This document shows positions 29,113 through 38,924 of a DNA stretch of 64,000 bases, piece by piece. The stretch spans positions 22,620 through 86,619 of the forward strand of contig QCFC01000006.1 in NCBI GenBank assembly GCA_003278465.1, written 5' to 3'. The notes under the pieces were generated by a model that had not been told where the DNA came from, searched no databases, and saw nothing but the letters and a program-made list of their open reading frames with translations. The DNA comes from Prochlorococcus sp. AG-363-B04. GTDB lineage: Bacteria; Cyanobacteriota; Cyanobacteriia; PCC-6307; Cyanobiaceae. The position numbers and the translations under genes were made by a program. Positions within the stretch are counted from its first letter, which is position 1, and each line of letters begins with the position of its first letter.

Positions 29113-30210
29113 CTAGTTGCTTTTGTTGGATTTTTTGGAAGCATGATCTTTTACTGGCCTTGCAAAGATCATTCGACCAGTAGATGTTTGTAACGCACCA
29201 GTTACAGCTACTTCAATGCGATCACCAATAGAGTCTCGAGCACTTTCTATCACGACCATTGTTCCGTCATCCAAATACCCCACTCCCTGACTTTCTTCTT
29301 TGCCTTCACGAACCACTTTGATCTTTAGGCTCTCACCGGGTTGTACATCAGCCCTAAGGGCCATTACTAATTCACTCAGGTTTAAAACTTTTAAATCTTT
29401 AACTTCAGCAACTTTTGCTAGATTGTAATCTGCTGTTATTAATGTACCGCCTGTATCTTCAGTTAATTTAAGTAGTTTTTCATCAGTACCATTTCCATCG
29501 TATTTTGTGCTATTTAATACTAATCTTCTTCCATATGTCTCCCTAAGGCTAGTTAATAATTTTAGTCCTCTCCTCCCTTTAGCCCTTTTTTCGTTATTGC
29601 TCGAGTCTGATAATTTCTGCAGCTCATCTATAACAGTTTGAGCAACAATTACTTGACCTTCTAATAATCCACAAGATAGGAGACCATGAATGCGTCCATC
29701 TATAATTACACTTGTATCCAGAATCTTTGCGCTTGCAGGAGTTAGAATACCTTCAGCAACAAGAAGTGCTTCAGTGCTATTTGGATTAAAAAGACGAAAT
29801 AATGTTCTACCATGTGTTTCGGCTAGATTGTAACCAATCACGCCGAAAAATATATTGCTAAGTACTGCAGCTAATGGCTTAACTAAAACTATTTGTTTTG
29901 GAAGAGGTAAGAGCAATATAGGGGCAAGAAGTAAATTTGCTACAAGGAGCCCTAAAATAAGTCCTACTGCTCTACTTACCAATAAATCTGTGGGGACATT
30001 TCGGATTTGCTTGATAAAGTTTAGGCGTAATGTTTGGAAAAAAAATCCACCTATTAACCCAAAAAAAGCTCCGAACCCTCCAGAAACTAATCTTAAGCCT
30101 TCAAAGTTTTCAGCTTGTTCAATAAGCTTTACAGGCAGGAGTTCAACACCTAGCCAGCCTGTGGCTGCTCCAGATATAAGAAATAAAAGTAGTATGAGCG
30201 GATTTGCCAT
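29113..30210 (-). CDS. PIN/TRAM domain membrane protein
   Basis: A 365-residue protein. Four hydrophobic spans occupy about residues 1-140 (start AGAATGWLGVELL; then LVSGGFGAFFGLIGG and AVGLILGLLVANLLL). A PIN-like nuclease domain follows with KILDTSVIIDGRIHG and later DYNLAKVA, supplying acidic residues. The C-terminus is a TRAM domain (VVREGKEESQGVGYLDDGTMVVIE). This architecture (YacL-like) is conserved in cyanobacteria and firmicutes and suggests a membrane-tethered RNA-processing or RNA-binding role. It lies 54 bases upstream of clpR on the same strand. Confidence 0.85.
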   Translation of the reverse strand: MANPLILLLFLISGAATGWLGVELLPVKLIEQAENFEGLRLVSGGFGAFFGLIGGFFFQTLRLNFIKQIRNVPTDLLVSRAVGLILGLLVANLLLAPILLLPLPKQIVLVKPLAAVLSNIFFGVIGYNLAETHGRTLFRLFNPNSTEALLVAEGILTPASAKILDTSVIIDGRIHGLLSCGLLEGQVIVAQTVIDELQKLSDSSNNEKRAKGRRGLKLLTSLRETYGRRLVLNSTKYDGNGTDEKLLKLTEDTGGTLITADYNLAKVAEVKDLKVLNLSELVMALRADVQPGESLKIKVVREGKEESQGVGYLDDGTMVVIESARDSIGDRIEVAVTGALQTSTGRMIFARPVKDHASKKSNKSN

Positions 30211-30306
30211 TGATCAGTTTTTGGACTCTCGCTCAGAGTTCATGAAGCATGCTCCATATTTACTGCCTTGGCGCGGGCTGATGACCGCACCTTTTTTGAT
30301 TGAAAG

Positions 30307-31584
30307 ATGAGGATCTCTAATGATTCTGCGCTTCCTAGAAGCGTATATATACATATTCCTTTTTGTCATCGACGTTGTTTTTACTGTGATTTTGCAGTGA
30401 TACCTCTTGGGGATAAAGCTAGAGGAAGCGATGGACCAGGGAGTGAATTTATTAATACATACTTAAAGCTACTGCATAAAGAGATCAAGCTTTCACCAAA
30501 AGGTCCTCCATTATCAACTGTATATATCGGAGGCGGAACTCCATCTTTATTAACTCCATGCCAAATTAGTTCTTTGTTGAAAAATTTGAAGATTCAATTT
30601 GGCTTTCAATGTGGAGCTGAAGTAACTTTGGAGATGGATCCTGCGACATTCAATAGCAAGGACCTAGAACTTTTTCTTGAAGTAGGTATTAATCGAATAA
30701 GTCTTGGAGGCCAAAGTTTTGATGATAAAGTTCTTCAGCAGCTTGGTCGAAGTCATTGCAGGAAAGACTTGATTGAAGCATGTAATTGGCTTAAGAAAGC
30801 ATATAAAAAAGGTGATTTAAAAACTTGGTCCTTAGATCTTATTCAGAACTTGCCTAGTCAGAGTTTAGAAGATTGGCAAGAAGAACTATCACAAGCTAAA
30901 AATATTTCTCCTCCACATCTTTCGATTTATGAACTTGCAATTGAATCAGGAACTGTTTTTGAGTGGAGACAACGTCGTGGAGATTTGTTTTTACCTGAAG
31001 AAGATTTAGCTGCAAAGATGTTGGCTTTTACTAGCTCTTTTTTAGCAGAGATAGGATATTCACGATATGAGATATCTAACTATTCATTACCTGGGCATCA
31101 ATCTCGACATAATCGTGTTTATTGGAGTGGAGCAGGTTGGTGGGCATTTGGTCAGGGGTCTACTAGTTGTCCTTGGGGGATTCGTTTTACGAGGCCCAGA
31201 AAATCAAAAGGATATAGGGACTGGGTAGAGAATCAGCAGATTAATGGACCAGATTCTTCACTTGTTTCATTAAATAGGATTTCAATTCCTTTAGATGAAA
31301 AAATTCTTGTTGGCTTACGCTGCCGAGAAGGAATTGATTTAGAAGAATTAGCTATTAGTTCAGGCTGGACTAAAGACTTATGTGAAAAGTATTTCCCTGC
31401 ATTATTGATACGTTGGAATAGTTCTATTAAGAAAGGTTGGCTAAAGAAATCGGGCAATCGATTGCAACTTACTGATCCAACTGGAATGATATTTAGCAAT
31501 CAGGTTTTGGTTGATTTATTCCTTTGGTGGGAAACTCTTCCTTCTTATGTTGCTGACTTACCCAATCCTTTAGAGCATTTATGA
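30307..31584 (+). CDS. hemW: Radical SAM heme chaperone HemW
   Basis: A 425-residue protein of the HemN/HemW group. It begins [17 protein letters not shown] with the CxxxCxxC cluster at C20, C24, C27. [23 protein letters not shown] and [13 protein letters not shown] are HemW/HemN hallmarks. HemW inserts heme into proteins; true HemN oxidases carry extra N-terminal residues not seen here. It starts at ATG 30307. Its 3' 92 bases overlap the 3' end of panB on the other strand, so the C-terminal ~30 codons are shared antisense sequence. Confidence 0.9.
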   Translation: MRISNDSALPRSVYIHIPFCHRRCFYCDFAVIPLGDKARGSDGPGSEFINTYLKLLHKEIKLSPKGPPLSTVYIGGGTPSLLTPCQISSLLKNLKIQFGFQCGAEVTLEMDPATFNSKDLELFLEVGINRISLGGQSFDDKVLQQLGRSHCRKDLIEACNWLKKAYKKGDLKTWSLDLIQNLPSQSLEDWQEELSQAKNISPPHLSIYELAIESGTVFEWRQRRGDLFLPEEDLAAKMLAFTSSFLAEIGYSRYEISNYSLPGHQSRHNRVYWSGAGWWAFGQGSTSCPWGIRFTRPRKSKGYRDWVENQQINGPDSSLVSLNRISIPLDEKILVGLRCREGIDLEELAISSGWTKDLCEKYFPALLIRWNSSIKKGWLKKSGNRLQLTDPTGMIFSNQVLVDLFLWWETLPSYVADLPNPLEHL

Positions 31585-32311
31585 AGAGATCACGGCCTGC
31601 GATTAAAGCTGGACTAAAAGGAGGCTGTTTTGGTGTAAGGCCAAGGAGATCGGCTGTGACTCTTACTTGCCCATCGCAATCATTACCAGCACCAATGCCA
31701 ATTAATGGAATTTTAAGTTGAGGCCTCAGCCGTTTTGTTAGTCCTGCTGGTACATGTTCGATTACAACTGCAAAACATCCTGAATCTTCTAGTTGTTTTG
31801 CTTGTTTGATTAGTTGTTCTTGGCTAAGAGTATCTTCTGCTTGGCGGCGATATCCCATTCGATGAACAGACTGAGGAGTAAGACCTAAGTGACCCATTAC
31901 AGGGATGCCCATCCTTACTAGACGATTAATTACGGCAATAACTTCGGGTTCTGCTCCCTCTAGTTTTACTCCAGCTGCGCAAGATTTTTTTAGAAGACTT
32001 CCAGCTGCAGCAACAGCTTTATCTTCTCCACATTGATAGCTCAAGAAAGGAAGGTCACAAATAACCAAGGGTTGATCAGCAAGACTTCGTTGAAGGCCTC
32101 TACCTACAGCTTGAGTGTGATGAAGCATTTGATCCAAGGTCACTGGGAGGGTGGTTGCATGGCCTAAAGCAACCATTGCTAGTGAGTCGCCAATTAGAAC
32201 AATGTCTGCTCCTGCCGCTTCAACAATTGAGGCAGTAAGTCCATCCCAGGCAGTTAAAACAGTGATGGGATGACCAGTTTCTTTTAATTTAATTAAGTCT
32301 GTTGGCCGCAT
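31493..32311 (-). CDS. panB: 3-methyl-2-oxobutanoate hydroxymethyltransferase
   Basis: A 272-residue PanB, which adds a hydroxymethyl from methylenetetrahydrofolate to alpha-ketoisovalerate in pantothenate (coenzyme A) synthesis. Signatures include [40 protein letters not shown] and [13 protein letters not shown]. Metal ligands lie in the first two and the EGAE motif. The C-terminal tail after about residue 250 is family-poor and is encoded within the overlap with hemW. The start is ATG 32311, 45 bases from SRP RNA on the other strand. Confidence 0.95.
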   Translation of the reverse strand: MRPTDLIKLKETGHPITVLTAWDGLTASIVEAAGADIVLIGDSLAMVALGHATTLPVTLDQMLHHTQAVGRGLQRSLADQPLVICDLPFLSYQCGEDKAVAAAGSLLKKSCAAGVKLEGAEPEVIAVINRLVRMGIPVMGHLGLTPQSVHRMGYRRQAEDTLSQEQLIKQAKQLEDSGCFAVVIEHVPAGLTKRLRPQLKIPLIGIGAGNDCDGQVRVTADLLGLTPKQPPFSPALIAGRDLFINALKDWVSQQHKKEEFPTKGINQPKPDC

Positions 32312-32354
32312 ATGACTTTCAAGGTGCTAATTAGCCGATTGGTAGAATTTAAGA

Positions 32355-32452
32355 GACTCGGACCCATGCGGCCAAGACGCCTAAATCTGGTCAGGACCGG
32401 AAGGTAGCAGCCAAAAGGGATGCTCTTAGCAGGCGTGGATTCCGGGTCACCA
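32355..32452 (+). ncRNA. ffs: Signal recognition particle RNA (small bacterial 4.5S type)
   Basis: The core contains the invariant SRP loop region GGTCAGGACCGGAAGG followed by TAGCAGCC, with the outer helix formed by GACCC (32361-32365) and GGGTC (32444-32448). The ends are set by that helix and may be off by several bases. This RNA binds Ffh, whose gene is at 61044-62513, to target nascent membrane proteins. It is transcribed opposite to panB and ftsZ. Confidence 0.92.
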
Positions 32453-32453
32453 A

Positions 32454-32483
32454 ATCATTTGTTAAATGATGGTGTTAACCATC
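32454..32483. terminator. Overlapping hairpins between SRP RNA and ftsZ (possible bidirectional terminator)
   Basis: Two mutually exclusive perfect hairpins: ATCATTT (32454-32460) with AAATGAT (32464-32470), and GATGGT (32468-32473) with ACCATC (32478-32483). They sit just after SRP RNA on the plus strand and straddle the ftsZ stop codon (TAA 32475-32477) on the minus strand. No strong U-run follows on either strand, so the terminator call is tentative. Confidence 0.3.
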
Positions 32484-33587
32484 TTTGCGAATTTGGCGAA
32501 GACGCAAAAACTCAGGAATACTTGCACCTGGTTCTCTAGGCTCATTGCGGGTTGCTGAGGGAGCCATTTTGTTACGAGTACGATCCCCTCGATAAGGTTG
32601 ATTGCTCTCAAACCCAGTAGCTATAACTGTGACTTGAATCTCACCTTCAAGTTTCTTATCTACAACTGCACCCACAATGATATTTGCTTCGGGATCCACA
32701 ACGTCATAAATCACTTCTGAAGCGGAGGTCATGTCTTCGAGGGTCATGTCTATTCCTCCGCTGATGTTTATTACACAACCTTTTGCCCCATCTATGCGGG
32801 CTGCTTCTAATAAAGGGCTATTAATTGCAGCTTGAGCAGCTTCTAAGGCTCTTGAGCGTCCAGACCCTAATCCAATTCCAAGAAGGGCAGTGCCGGCTTC
32901 CGTCATCACTGAACGAACATCTGCAAAATCAACATTTACAAGGCCTGGACAGGTGATGATGTCACTGATTCCTTTTACTCCCATACGTAGTACATCATCT
33001 GCACTGCGAAAAGCTTCTTGAAGTGGGGCTCCCGCAATGACATCTTTTAGTCGATCATTTGGGATCACAATTAATGTGTCAACATTTTCAGCAAGACGAC
33101 TAATTCCTTCATCTGCTTGCCTCATTCGACGACGTCCTTCAAAGCCAAAGGGCTTTGTGACAATGCCTACAGTTAGAGCTCCTGTCTCTTTAGCCACCTC
33201 TGCAACTACTGGTGCAGCACCTGTTCCAGTTCCGCCACCCATACCAGCGGCAATGAAAACCAAGTCTGCACCCTGAATGGCTTGTTGGAGATCTGCTCGA
33301 GATTCTTCAGCAGCTTTTTGGCCAATGTTGGGATTGCCACCTGCTCCTAGGCCTCTGGTAAGTGTTTGCCCTAGTTGAACTCGATTCTGGGCATCTGATT
33401 GAAGAAGCGCTTGGGCATCTGTATTGAGTACTCGATAGGCAACGCCTTCTAACTTGCTTTGGATCATTCTGTTGACGGCATTACTTCCGCCGCCTCCTAC
33501 ACCAATGACCTCAATCCGGGCAGATTGGCTGGGTTGAATCCCATCCAGCTTCATTAATCCGGCTTTGTTCCCGATTCCAATCTCCAT
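32475..33587 (-). CDS. ftsZ: Cell division protein FtsZ
   Basis: A 370-residue tubulin-like GTPase forming the division ring. N-terminal [13 protein letters not shown], the GTP signature GGGTGTG at 117-123, FGFEGRRR, and the catalytic-loop region [11 protein letters not shown] are all present. The tail is short and ends [14 protein letters not shown], where IPEFLRLR is the conserved C-terminal peptide for membrane anchors; cyanobacterial partners such as Ftn2/ZipN (58911-60974) bind there. The start ATG 33587 leaves a ~30-residue N-terminal extension before the core, normal for cyanobacteria. Confidence 0.97.
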   Translation of the reverse strand: MEIGIGNKAGLMKLDGIQPSQSARIEVIGVGGGGSNAVNRMIQSKLEGVAYRVLNTDAQALLQSDAQNRVQLGQTLTRGLGAGGNPNIGQKAAEESRADLQQAIQGADLVFIAAGMGGGTGTGAAPVVAEVAKETGALTVGIVTKPFGFEGRRRMRQADEGISRLAENVDTLIVIPNDRLKDVIAGAPLQEAFRSADDVLRMGVKGISDIITCPGLVNVDFADVRSVMTEAGTALLGIGLGSGRSRALEAAQAAINSPLLEAARIDGAKGCVINISGGIDMTLEDMTSASEVIYDVVDPEANIIVGAVVDKKLEGEIQVTVIATGFESNQPYRGDRTRNKMAPSATRNEPREPGASIPEFLRLRQIRKDG

Positions 33588-33760
33588 CTTCCTTTGGGTT
33601 TAAAGAATTGAGGTTTGGTGCATTATGTCTGCAACAGAGGCTTATGTTGAGATTTTCAATAAATTTGCTTTTCTCTTTGAACACTTTCAAGGCATTTACA
33701 ATCGCCCCATGCAGATCTGTCTTTTCCCTAAAACCACTGCTAGCAAAGGAGTTTTGATAG

Positions 33761-34186
33761 TTAAAAGGCGTTCAAAACCAATAGACAAAATATTGAGATA
33801 AGAAGCACGACAAATTTCTCTAAAGAGCTGAAACCTTTGTTTTTTCCTTTTGAGATGCTCTGTACTTCATTATCGACAGGATCTAAATGCTTACAGTCAT
33901 ATGAATCAAATATCTCAATGGCTGGTCTTCCAGCAGTTTCCCATTCGAATCGACTTTTAGGATCACTAAGAACTTTGTAAGCTTCGTTTATCCATTTGAA
34001 ACGTTCTTCAGCATTCTTATCATTTTTATTTAAATCTGGATGCCATCTCATGGCTTCCCTTTTAAATGCTTGCTTGAGTTGATTCGCATCGCTTCCCGGT
34101 TGTAGCCCAAGTAATGACCAATAAGTAAATAATCTGCCAGCTGATGAAGTCATCGACTCTGTGTTTTGGGATTGAAACCAATCCAT
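33761..34186 (-). CDS. J-domain protein with C-terminal membrane anchor
   Basis: A 141-residue protein. The J domain is near residues 22-85 with YWSLLGLQPGSDANQLKQAF and the HPD motif in MRWHPDLNKN, so it can stimulate a DnaK-type ATPase. The end is a single hydrophobic span (FVVLLISIFCLLVLNAF), giving a tail-anchored protein. It lies between ftsQ and ftsZ on the same strand, with 173 bases to ftsZ. Its relation to division is only positional. Confidence 0.8.
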   Translation of the reverse strand: MDWFQSQNTESMTSSAGRLFTYWSLLGLQPGSDANQLKQAFKREAMRWHPDLNKNDKNAEERFKWINEAYKVLSDPKSRFEWETAGRPAIEIFDSYDCKHLDPVDNEVQSISKGKNKGFSSLEKFVVLLISIFCLLVLNAF

Positions 34187-34375
34187 AGATATCTATAAAG
34201 ATCAGTTTTAGCTAGTGATCAATAGCTAAGTCTTGATGTTTTTTTACTAATTCCTTGCTGTTTCTTTTCAGATTTAAGAAACTAGCAATTTATTTCCCTA
34301 TATTTTTGCCTCATTATTCACTTCAATCTAGAATATAAGCCTTGTCAGCTAAGAAAACTAGATGATTTATTGATT

Positions 34376-35176
34376 TTATAATTGTAATTCTGGTTTTGAA
34401 GGATCACTGATGTCAAGAGTTTTTAATTCTTTTCCTTCTAATTTTGATGGAAGAGCTTTAACAAGATGGATCAGTATTTGTATCTTCTTATTGATTTCAC
34501 CTTGATTTTGTCCCAATAGAATTAAAGGTAAATCTTCTGTTTGAAGGTTCATTTCTCCGTCAGGAGTTAAAGTGATTTTCTTTAAAGAGCTTCCTAACTT
34601 TTTTCGATGTTTTAGTACCTCTGCAATTCTTGCTCGGTGTTGTAATCTCCATCCTTCTATGGTTATCGATGTTTTTGGCAAAGATCCTTTACTTGCTATC
34701 TTCATGGGTATCCAGTTGGCATTCTGATCAACAACACCCATTTCTTGCTTTAGGTTTTTTATTCTATTTGCATAGGCAATTACTTCTTTCTCCATGATTT
34801 GAATTTCTAATCCTGAAGGAATTAGATGACGCTGAATTACAACTGAACTAACAGGAAGATCATTTATTAATTTCCTTTTTAACTCCTTAGGATTGATCTT
34901 TAATAATGGTTTTGGCTGAGTTAAACCGGCTGCTATGACAATATTCATATTTGAAATGTTCCTATTCCCTGATACCTTTATATGTTGCTTTGTGATTGGT
35001 ATCCATCCATTGAGAATTAAGAGATATCCCAATACTCCAGAAGTAGAGGAATAGACAAATATTCTCCATAAATATATAAGATTTTCTTTTTGATACTCCT
35101 GAAGAAGTTTTTTTCTTCTTTCTTTCCTTTTGTTTTTTGAGTTATTTGATGTTGTATAAGGCTGTTTATGGATCAC
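34376..35176 (-). CDS. ftsQ: Cell division protein FtsQ/DivIB
   Basis: A 266-residue protein with a basic cytoplasmic N-terminus (KRKERRKKLLQEY), one hydrophobic span (~33-60) and a POTRA domain beginning ITKQHIKVSGNRNISN. The later LNLQTEDLPLILLGQN and ISDPSKPEL regions fit FtsQ. FtsQ links the FtsZ ring to the septal peptidoglycan machinery with FtsL and FtsB. It overlaps the small membrane protein gene upstream by four bases and continues the ddl-ftsQ-ftsZ division arrangement. Confidence 0.85.
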   Translation of the reverse strand: MIHKQPYTTSNNSKNKRKERRKKLLQEYQKENLIYLWRIFVYSSTSGVLGYLLILNGWIPITKQHIKVSGNRNISNMNIVIAAGLTQPKPLLKINPKELKRKLINDLPVSSVVIQRHLIPSGLEIQIMEKEVIAYANRIKNLKQEMGVVDQNANWIPMKIASKGSLPKTSITIEGWRLQHRARIAEVLKHRKKLGSSLKKITLTPDGEMNLQTEDLPLILLGQNQGEINKKIQILIHLVKALPSKLEGKELKTLDISDPSKPELQL

Positions 35177-35583
35177 AGGTCACACCTGGCCTTTGCCATT
35201 AATTGATCCATCCATAGTCTGGCGCGTTCAGCGTCAGCAAATGGAACATCCATTTCTTTTCCATTTCCTATTAACCTAAGTCTGCAACGACCTTGAGATT
35301 CCTGTGTTAAAGGAGCTTCACCTGATGTTAGAGCCATTAGCTCTACAAGCTCTACCTTTGTAATTTGAAAAGTACCTTGATTTTTGAATTCTCCTGCTTC
35401 AAAAGTTGCCCAACAGAGCTTCCCTTCTTTAAGACAAGCGGCACCACTGCCATCGAGCTTTGCTAATTCAGATCCTTCTGCCCATATTCGGAAAAGATTT
35501 TGCCTCCGACGCTCCAGCCATCCAAGAGATGTTAGGAGTATGAATGCAAAAAGGAGTGGGAGCCAGAGTAATCCGTGAATCAT
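35173..35583 (-). CDS. Conserved small membrane protein between ddl and ftsQ
   Basis: A 136-residue protein with an N-terminal hydrophobic span (GLLWLPLLFAFILLTSLGW, residues ~4-22) followed by a soluble, mixed alpha/beta part. It overlaps ftsQ by four bases and starts 47 bases after ddl, so it belongs to the division/cell-wall operon. I recall equivalents at this place in marine picocyanobacteria but no function. The TFQITKVELVELMALTS and MDVPFADAERARLWM stretches suggest a folded cytoplasmic or periplasmic domain rather than a random extension. Confidence 0.65.
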   Translation of the reverse strand: MIHGLLWLPLLFAFILLTSLGWLERRRQNLFRIWAEGSELAKLDGSGAACLKEGKLCWATFEAGEFKNQGTFQITKVELVELMALTSGEAPLTQESQGRCRLRLIGNGKEMDVPFADAERARLWMDQLMAKARCDL

Positions 35584-35630
35584 TAGCGGTTTCTAAGACA
35601 GCAATCTTAAAAGCAATGAAATTTCTATGG

Positions 35631-36692
35631 TTATTCTCCTGCTGATTCAACCAACTTGCTTACAAGCTGTTCGAGTGTGACACCTGATGCCTCCCAGAGC
35701 ATTGGATACATGCTTTGCGATGTAAAGCCGGGGAGCGTGTTTATTTCATTGATCCATATTTCTTGAGAATCATCGTTATAGAAGAAATCTACTCTTGCTA
35801 TCCCAAAAGCCTCTATCGCTTTGCAGGCTTGAATAGCTTGAAGTTGAATTTGGTTGGAAATTTCTATTGGCAGATCAGCTGGAATGATTGTTTTACTAAG
35901 TCCAGCGTTGTATTTGGTTTCGTAGTCATACCATTCGGCATTGAATCGGATTTCACCGATTACTGAACATTTGAGAACATCTCTACCAAGCACAGCGCAT
36001 TCAAGCTCCCTAGCTATTACTCCTTTCTCTACTAAGATTCTTTTATCTAGTAATGCGGCTTTATTTAATCCTTCAATAAGTTCTGCATTGTTTTTAACCT
36101 TGCTAATTCCTACAGAAGACCCAAGATTTGCTGGCTTTGTGAAGGAGGGATATCCTATCTTGGATTCAATTTTATCTATTATTTTTTGACGCATACTATT
36201 ATTTTCCAAATCTTCTTTGTTTACTTTTAGATAAGGAGTTTGATGTAAACCTACAGCAGCAAATGCTGCCTTCATTGCTAACTTGTCCATGCCAATTGCA
36301 GAGCCAAGAACTCCTGAACCAACAAAAGGTTTTTGCATGAGCTTGAACAATCCTTGAACTGTGCCATCTTCACCATTTGGCCCATGAAGAACAGGAAACC
36401 AAATTTGAATATTTTCAGACCCTTCTGGAAGTCTTGTTAGACCCTTTGGGAGAAGAGAATTTGTAATTGTATTTTTTGCGCTAGGTTTTTCTTCTTTTAA
36501 GATTTCTTCAGCCACTTCTGTTGACCACCATCGGCCTTCTTTATCTATGTAATAGGGATTGACTTTGTATTTCCTAATATTATGACCACTTCTTAAGGAA
36601 TTGATGACTGTTTTAGCAGAGAGGATAGATATCTCATGCTCTTCTGAAGCCCCTCCGAATACCACCCCTATAAGGATTTTAGTTGAAGGCAT
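35631..36692 (-). CDS. ddl: D-alanine--D-alanine ligase
   Basis: A 353-residue ATP-grasp enzyme making D-Ala-D-Ala for peptidoglycan. [13 protein letters not shown] is the N-terminal signature, [14 protein letters not shown] the second, and the ATP-grasp and Mg-binding part includes [30 protein letters not shown] and [11 protein letters not shown]. Length is typical of the Ddl A type. It starts at ATG 36692, 58 bases from miaB, and begins the ddl-ftsQ-ftsZ run on the minus strand. Confidence 0.96.
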   Translation of the reverse strand: MPSTKILIGVVFGGASEEHEISILSAKTVINSLRSGHNIRKYKVNPYYIDKEGRWWSTEVAEEILKEEKPSAKNTITNSLLPKGLTRLPEGSENIQIWFPVLHGPNGEDGTVQGLFKLMQKPFVGSGVLGSAIGMDKLAMKAAFAAVGLHQTPYLKVNKEDLENNSMRQKIIDKIESKIGYPSFTKPANLGSSVGISKVKNNAELIEGLNKAALLDKRILVEKGVIARELECAVLGRDVLKCSVIGEIRFNAEWYDYETKYNAGLSKTIIPADLPIEISNQIQLQAIQACKAIEAFGIARVDFFYNDDSQEIWINEINTLPGFTSQSMYPMLWEASGVTLEQLVSKLVESAGE

Positions 36693-36750
36693 TAGTTTGC
36701 AGCAGCAATTGAACTTTGAATTCCCAGTTATTTAGAGAGACTTGGTTGGT

Positions 36751-38151
36751 TTATTTTAATGGGGTACCACTAAGTGAAAAGGATCGTACTTCGTCTATTT
36801 TAACTTGGACTAAATCGCCTACATTGTATGTAATATCAGATGGCCCATTTTTTGAAAAGAAAGTTAGTCTATTTGTTCTTGTTCTACCCATGATTTGATT
36901 TGAATCCCGAGGATTATCTGCCTCAACAAGTATCTGTTCGACTTTATTCAAATATCTATTATTTAGATTTCTTGCCACGGATTCAACCAAATTATTAAGT
37001 TGCCGGAGCCTTTTGATTTTTACTTCTTCTGGAATTTGATTAGACCATGATGCCGCTGGTGTGTTTGGCCTAGGTGAATATGCTGCAGTATTTACTTGGT
37101 CAAATTTTATATCTTTTATAATTCTGAGTGTCTGATTAAAATCTTCTTCTCTTTCTCCAGGAAAGGCCACAATTACATCAGAACTTATGGAAGCATAAGG
37201 CATTTTTTCTCTAATACTTTCTATGATCCTTTGGTATTTTTCAATCGTATATCCTCTAGCCATATGTTTGAGCATTTCATTACTTCCGCTTTGAAAGGGG
37301 ATATGGAAATGTTCACAAACCTTTGGTAACTCTGAACAGGCTTTAATTAATCTCTCGGTAAAATATCTAGGGTGACTTGTCGCAAAACGTATCCTCTCTA
37401 TACCCTCTATGTCATGAATAAAATATAATAAATCAGTAAGTGTATTCTTTCTCCTGCCTTCGGCAGTTATCCCAGGAAGATCTCTTCCATATGCATCAAT
37501 GTTTTGCCCAAGAAGAGTTATTTCTTTATATCCACGAGATGCCAAGTCTTCTATTTCTTGTTTAATGGCATTAGCAGTTCTAGATTGCTCCTTACCTCTT
37601 ACTGAGGGAACTACGCAGTAAGTGCATCGTTCATTGCATCCATAAATAACATTTACCCATGCACAAATTGAGCTGTCACGTCTCGCTGTGGTTAGGTCTT
37701 CAAGAATTTGATTATTGTCAGTTGCAACTACTTGTTGGCCATTTTCTACTTGACCGAGAAGTGTCTCTAGACGATTTGCATGCTGGGGACCCATTATGAG
37801 ATCAATTTCTGGTACACGCCTTAGTAATTTTTCTCCTTCCTGTTGTGCCACGCACCCTGCAACAACAAGTTTGAGTTTCGGATCCAATCTTTTGCGAATA
37901 GCTTGCCGACCTAGATAGCTGTATACCTTTTGCTCAGCATTGTCACGGATAGTGCATGTGTTGTAGAGAACAAGATCTGCATTTAGCTCTTGATCTGCCT
38001 GGTAGTACCCCATTGCTTCAAGAATTCCAGCCATTCTCTCTGAGTCAGCCTTGTTCATTTGACAGCCAAAAGTTGTAATCCAGTAGCTGCCTAGGGCTTG
38101 TTCAGTTGAAACACGCCTTGGGAGTTTTGTAGTAGAAGGAGAAGCTTGCAA
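36751..38151 (-). CDS. miaB: tRNA-2-methylthio-N6-isopentenyladenosine synthase MiaB
   Basis: A 466-residue radical SAM methylthiotransferase that thiomethylates isopentenyl-A37 in tRNAs reading UNN codons. The N-terminal UPF0004 domain supplies C30, C66 and C100 for the auxiliary Fe-S cluster. The radical SAM cysteines are C172, C176 and C179 in [14 protein letters not shown] domain ends the protein ([14 protein letters not shown]...). [19 protein letters not shown] is a strong MiaB-type stretch. Start ATG 38151. It is on the same strand as ddl. Confidence 0.95.
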   Translation of the reverse strand: MQASPSTTKLPRRVSTEQALGSYWITTFGCQMNKADSERMAGILEAMGYYQADQELNADLVLYNTCTIRDNAEQKVYSYLGRQAIRKRLDPKLKLVVAGCVAQQEGEKLLRRVPEIDLIMGPQHANRLETLLGQVENGQQVVATDNNQILEDLTTARRDSSICAWVNVIYGCNERCTYCVVPSVRGKEQSRTANAIKQEIEDLASRGYKEITLLGQNIDAYGRDLPGITAEGRRKNTLTDLLYFIHDIEGIERIRFATSHPRYFTERLIKACSELPKVCEHFHIPFQSGSNEMLKHMARGYTIEKYQRIIESIREKMPYASISSDVIVAFPGEREEDFNQTLRIIKDIKFDQVNTAAYSPRPNTPAASWSNQIPEEVKIKRLRQLNNLVESVARNLNNRYLNKVEQILVEADNPRDSNQIMGRTRTNRLTFFSKNGPSDITYNVGDLVQVKIDEVRSFSLSGTPLK

Positions 38152-38392
38152 GATCTGAGGTTGTCTAGTGGATCTTATAAAAACTCACATTCAGCTCCAA
38201 TTTTGGTTAGTAAAGTCTTAAGTGTGAAGTAAGACTTTCAAACTATTCCTGGATGGGAGTGATCTTATGAGAGTTGATTTTATTTTGAATGATAGTAGTC
38301 AAGTTGTTTGTTATTCACTCAAATTAAAACTGAAAGATTCTTTGGACCTGCCACATCCTTCATCAGGTCTTTGTTCTCTTTGGGGTCTAGAG

Positions 38393-38466
38393 GGCGAGCG
38401 AGGGGATTCGAACCCCCGAATAGCGGCGCCACAAGCCGCTGCCTTAACCACTTGGCGACGCCCGCC
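38393..38466 (-). tRNA. tRNA-His (anticodon GTG)
   Basis: The minus strand folds as a cloverleaf: acceptor GCGGGCG/CGCTCGC (one G-U), anticodon stem GCGGC/GCCGC with loop TTGTGGC giving anticodon GTG, and T-arm with TTCGAAT. The extra G at -1 (38466) and discriminator C (38393) are the identity elements of tRNA-His. Confidence 0.95.
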
Positions 38467-38924
38467 GCGTCTCTTAATAATTTACCAATTTAACATTAAT
38501 AAAGCTAAAAAAAAAGTTGCTAAAGCTTGAGTATTTATAGAAATCTTATGGTTAATTTTCTTGGTAGCTTTGATTCCGCAGGGCTTGTATGGAGTTGCCA
38601 CTAAAAAAACGAGGCTTTGTTTAGATCTTTCATCATTAAGTGAGCTTTCCCTGATAAATCATTAAAAGTTAGGTCTTTTACTGGGTTGAGACCATTAACA
38701 AAGAATTTCCAGAATTTAATAAAATATTACCTTTTTGCTTTTACTTGATCTTTCTTCCAAATTGGTTTTGATTTAGTCTTATGTTTGCAATTTTGCTGTT
38801 AATGGCTTAGTTGGTAATGAGTTTAATGTCAGGAAACTCATTATTGCTAATAGCTGTTATAAGTTTATTAATGGCCTTTGTCTAATTTCTCTTGCTGTAC
38901 TTATTTAATGTTTGTTTTTAGGAT
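38467..38924. other. Intergenic region upstream of the amidohydrolase gene
   Basis: About 460 AT-rich bases. The main structure is a perfect 10-base inverted repeat TAATGAGTTT (38815-38824) / AAACTCATTA (38834-38843) with a 9-base loop. A short hydrophobic frame (22 codons, 38817-38885, MSLMSGNSLLLIAVISLLMA...) overlaps it; it could be a small membrane peptide but has no supporting RBS. No longer gene is evident. Confidence 0.35.

Noticed and set aside
38267..38530. 87-codon plus-strand open frame
   Set aside because: It lies antisense across tRNA-His; the frame is a by-product of the tRNA sequence.
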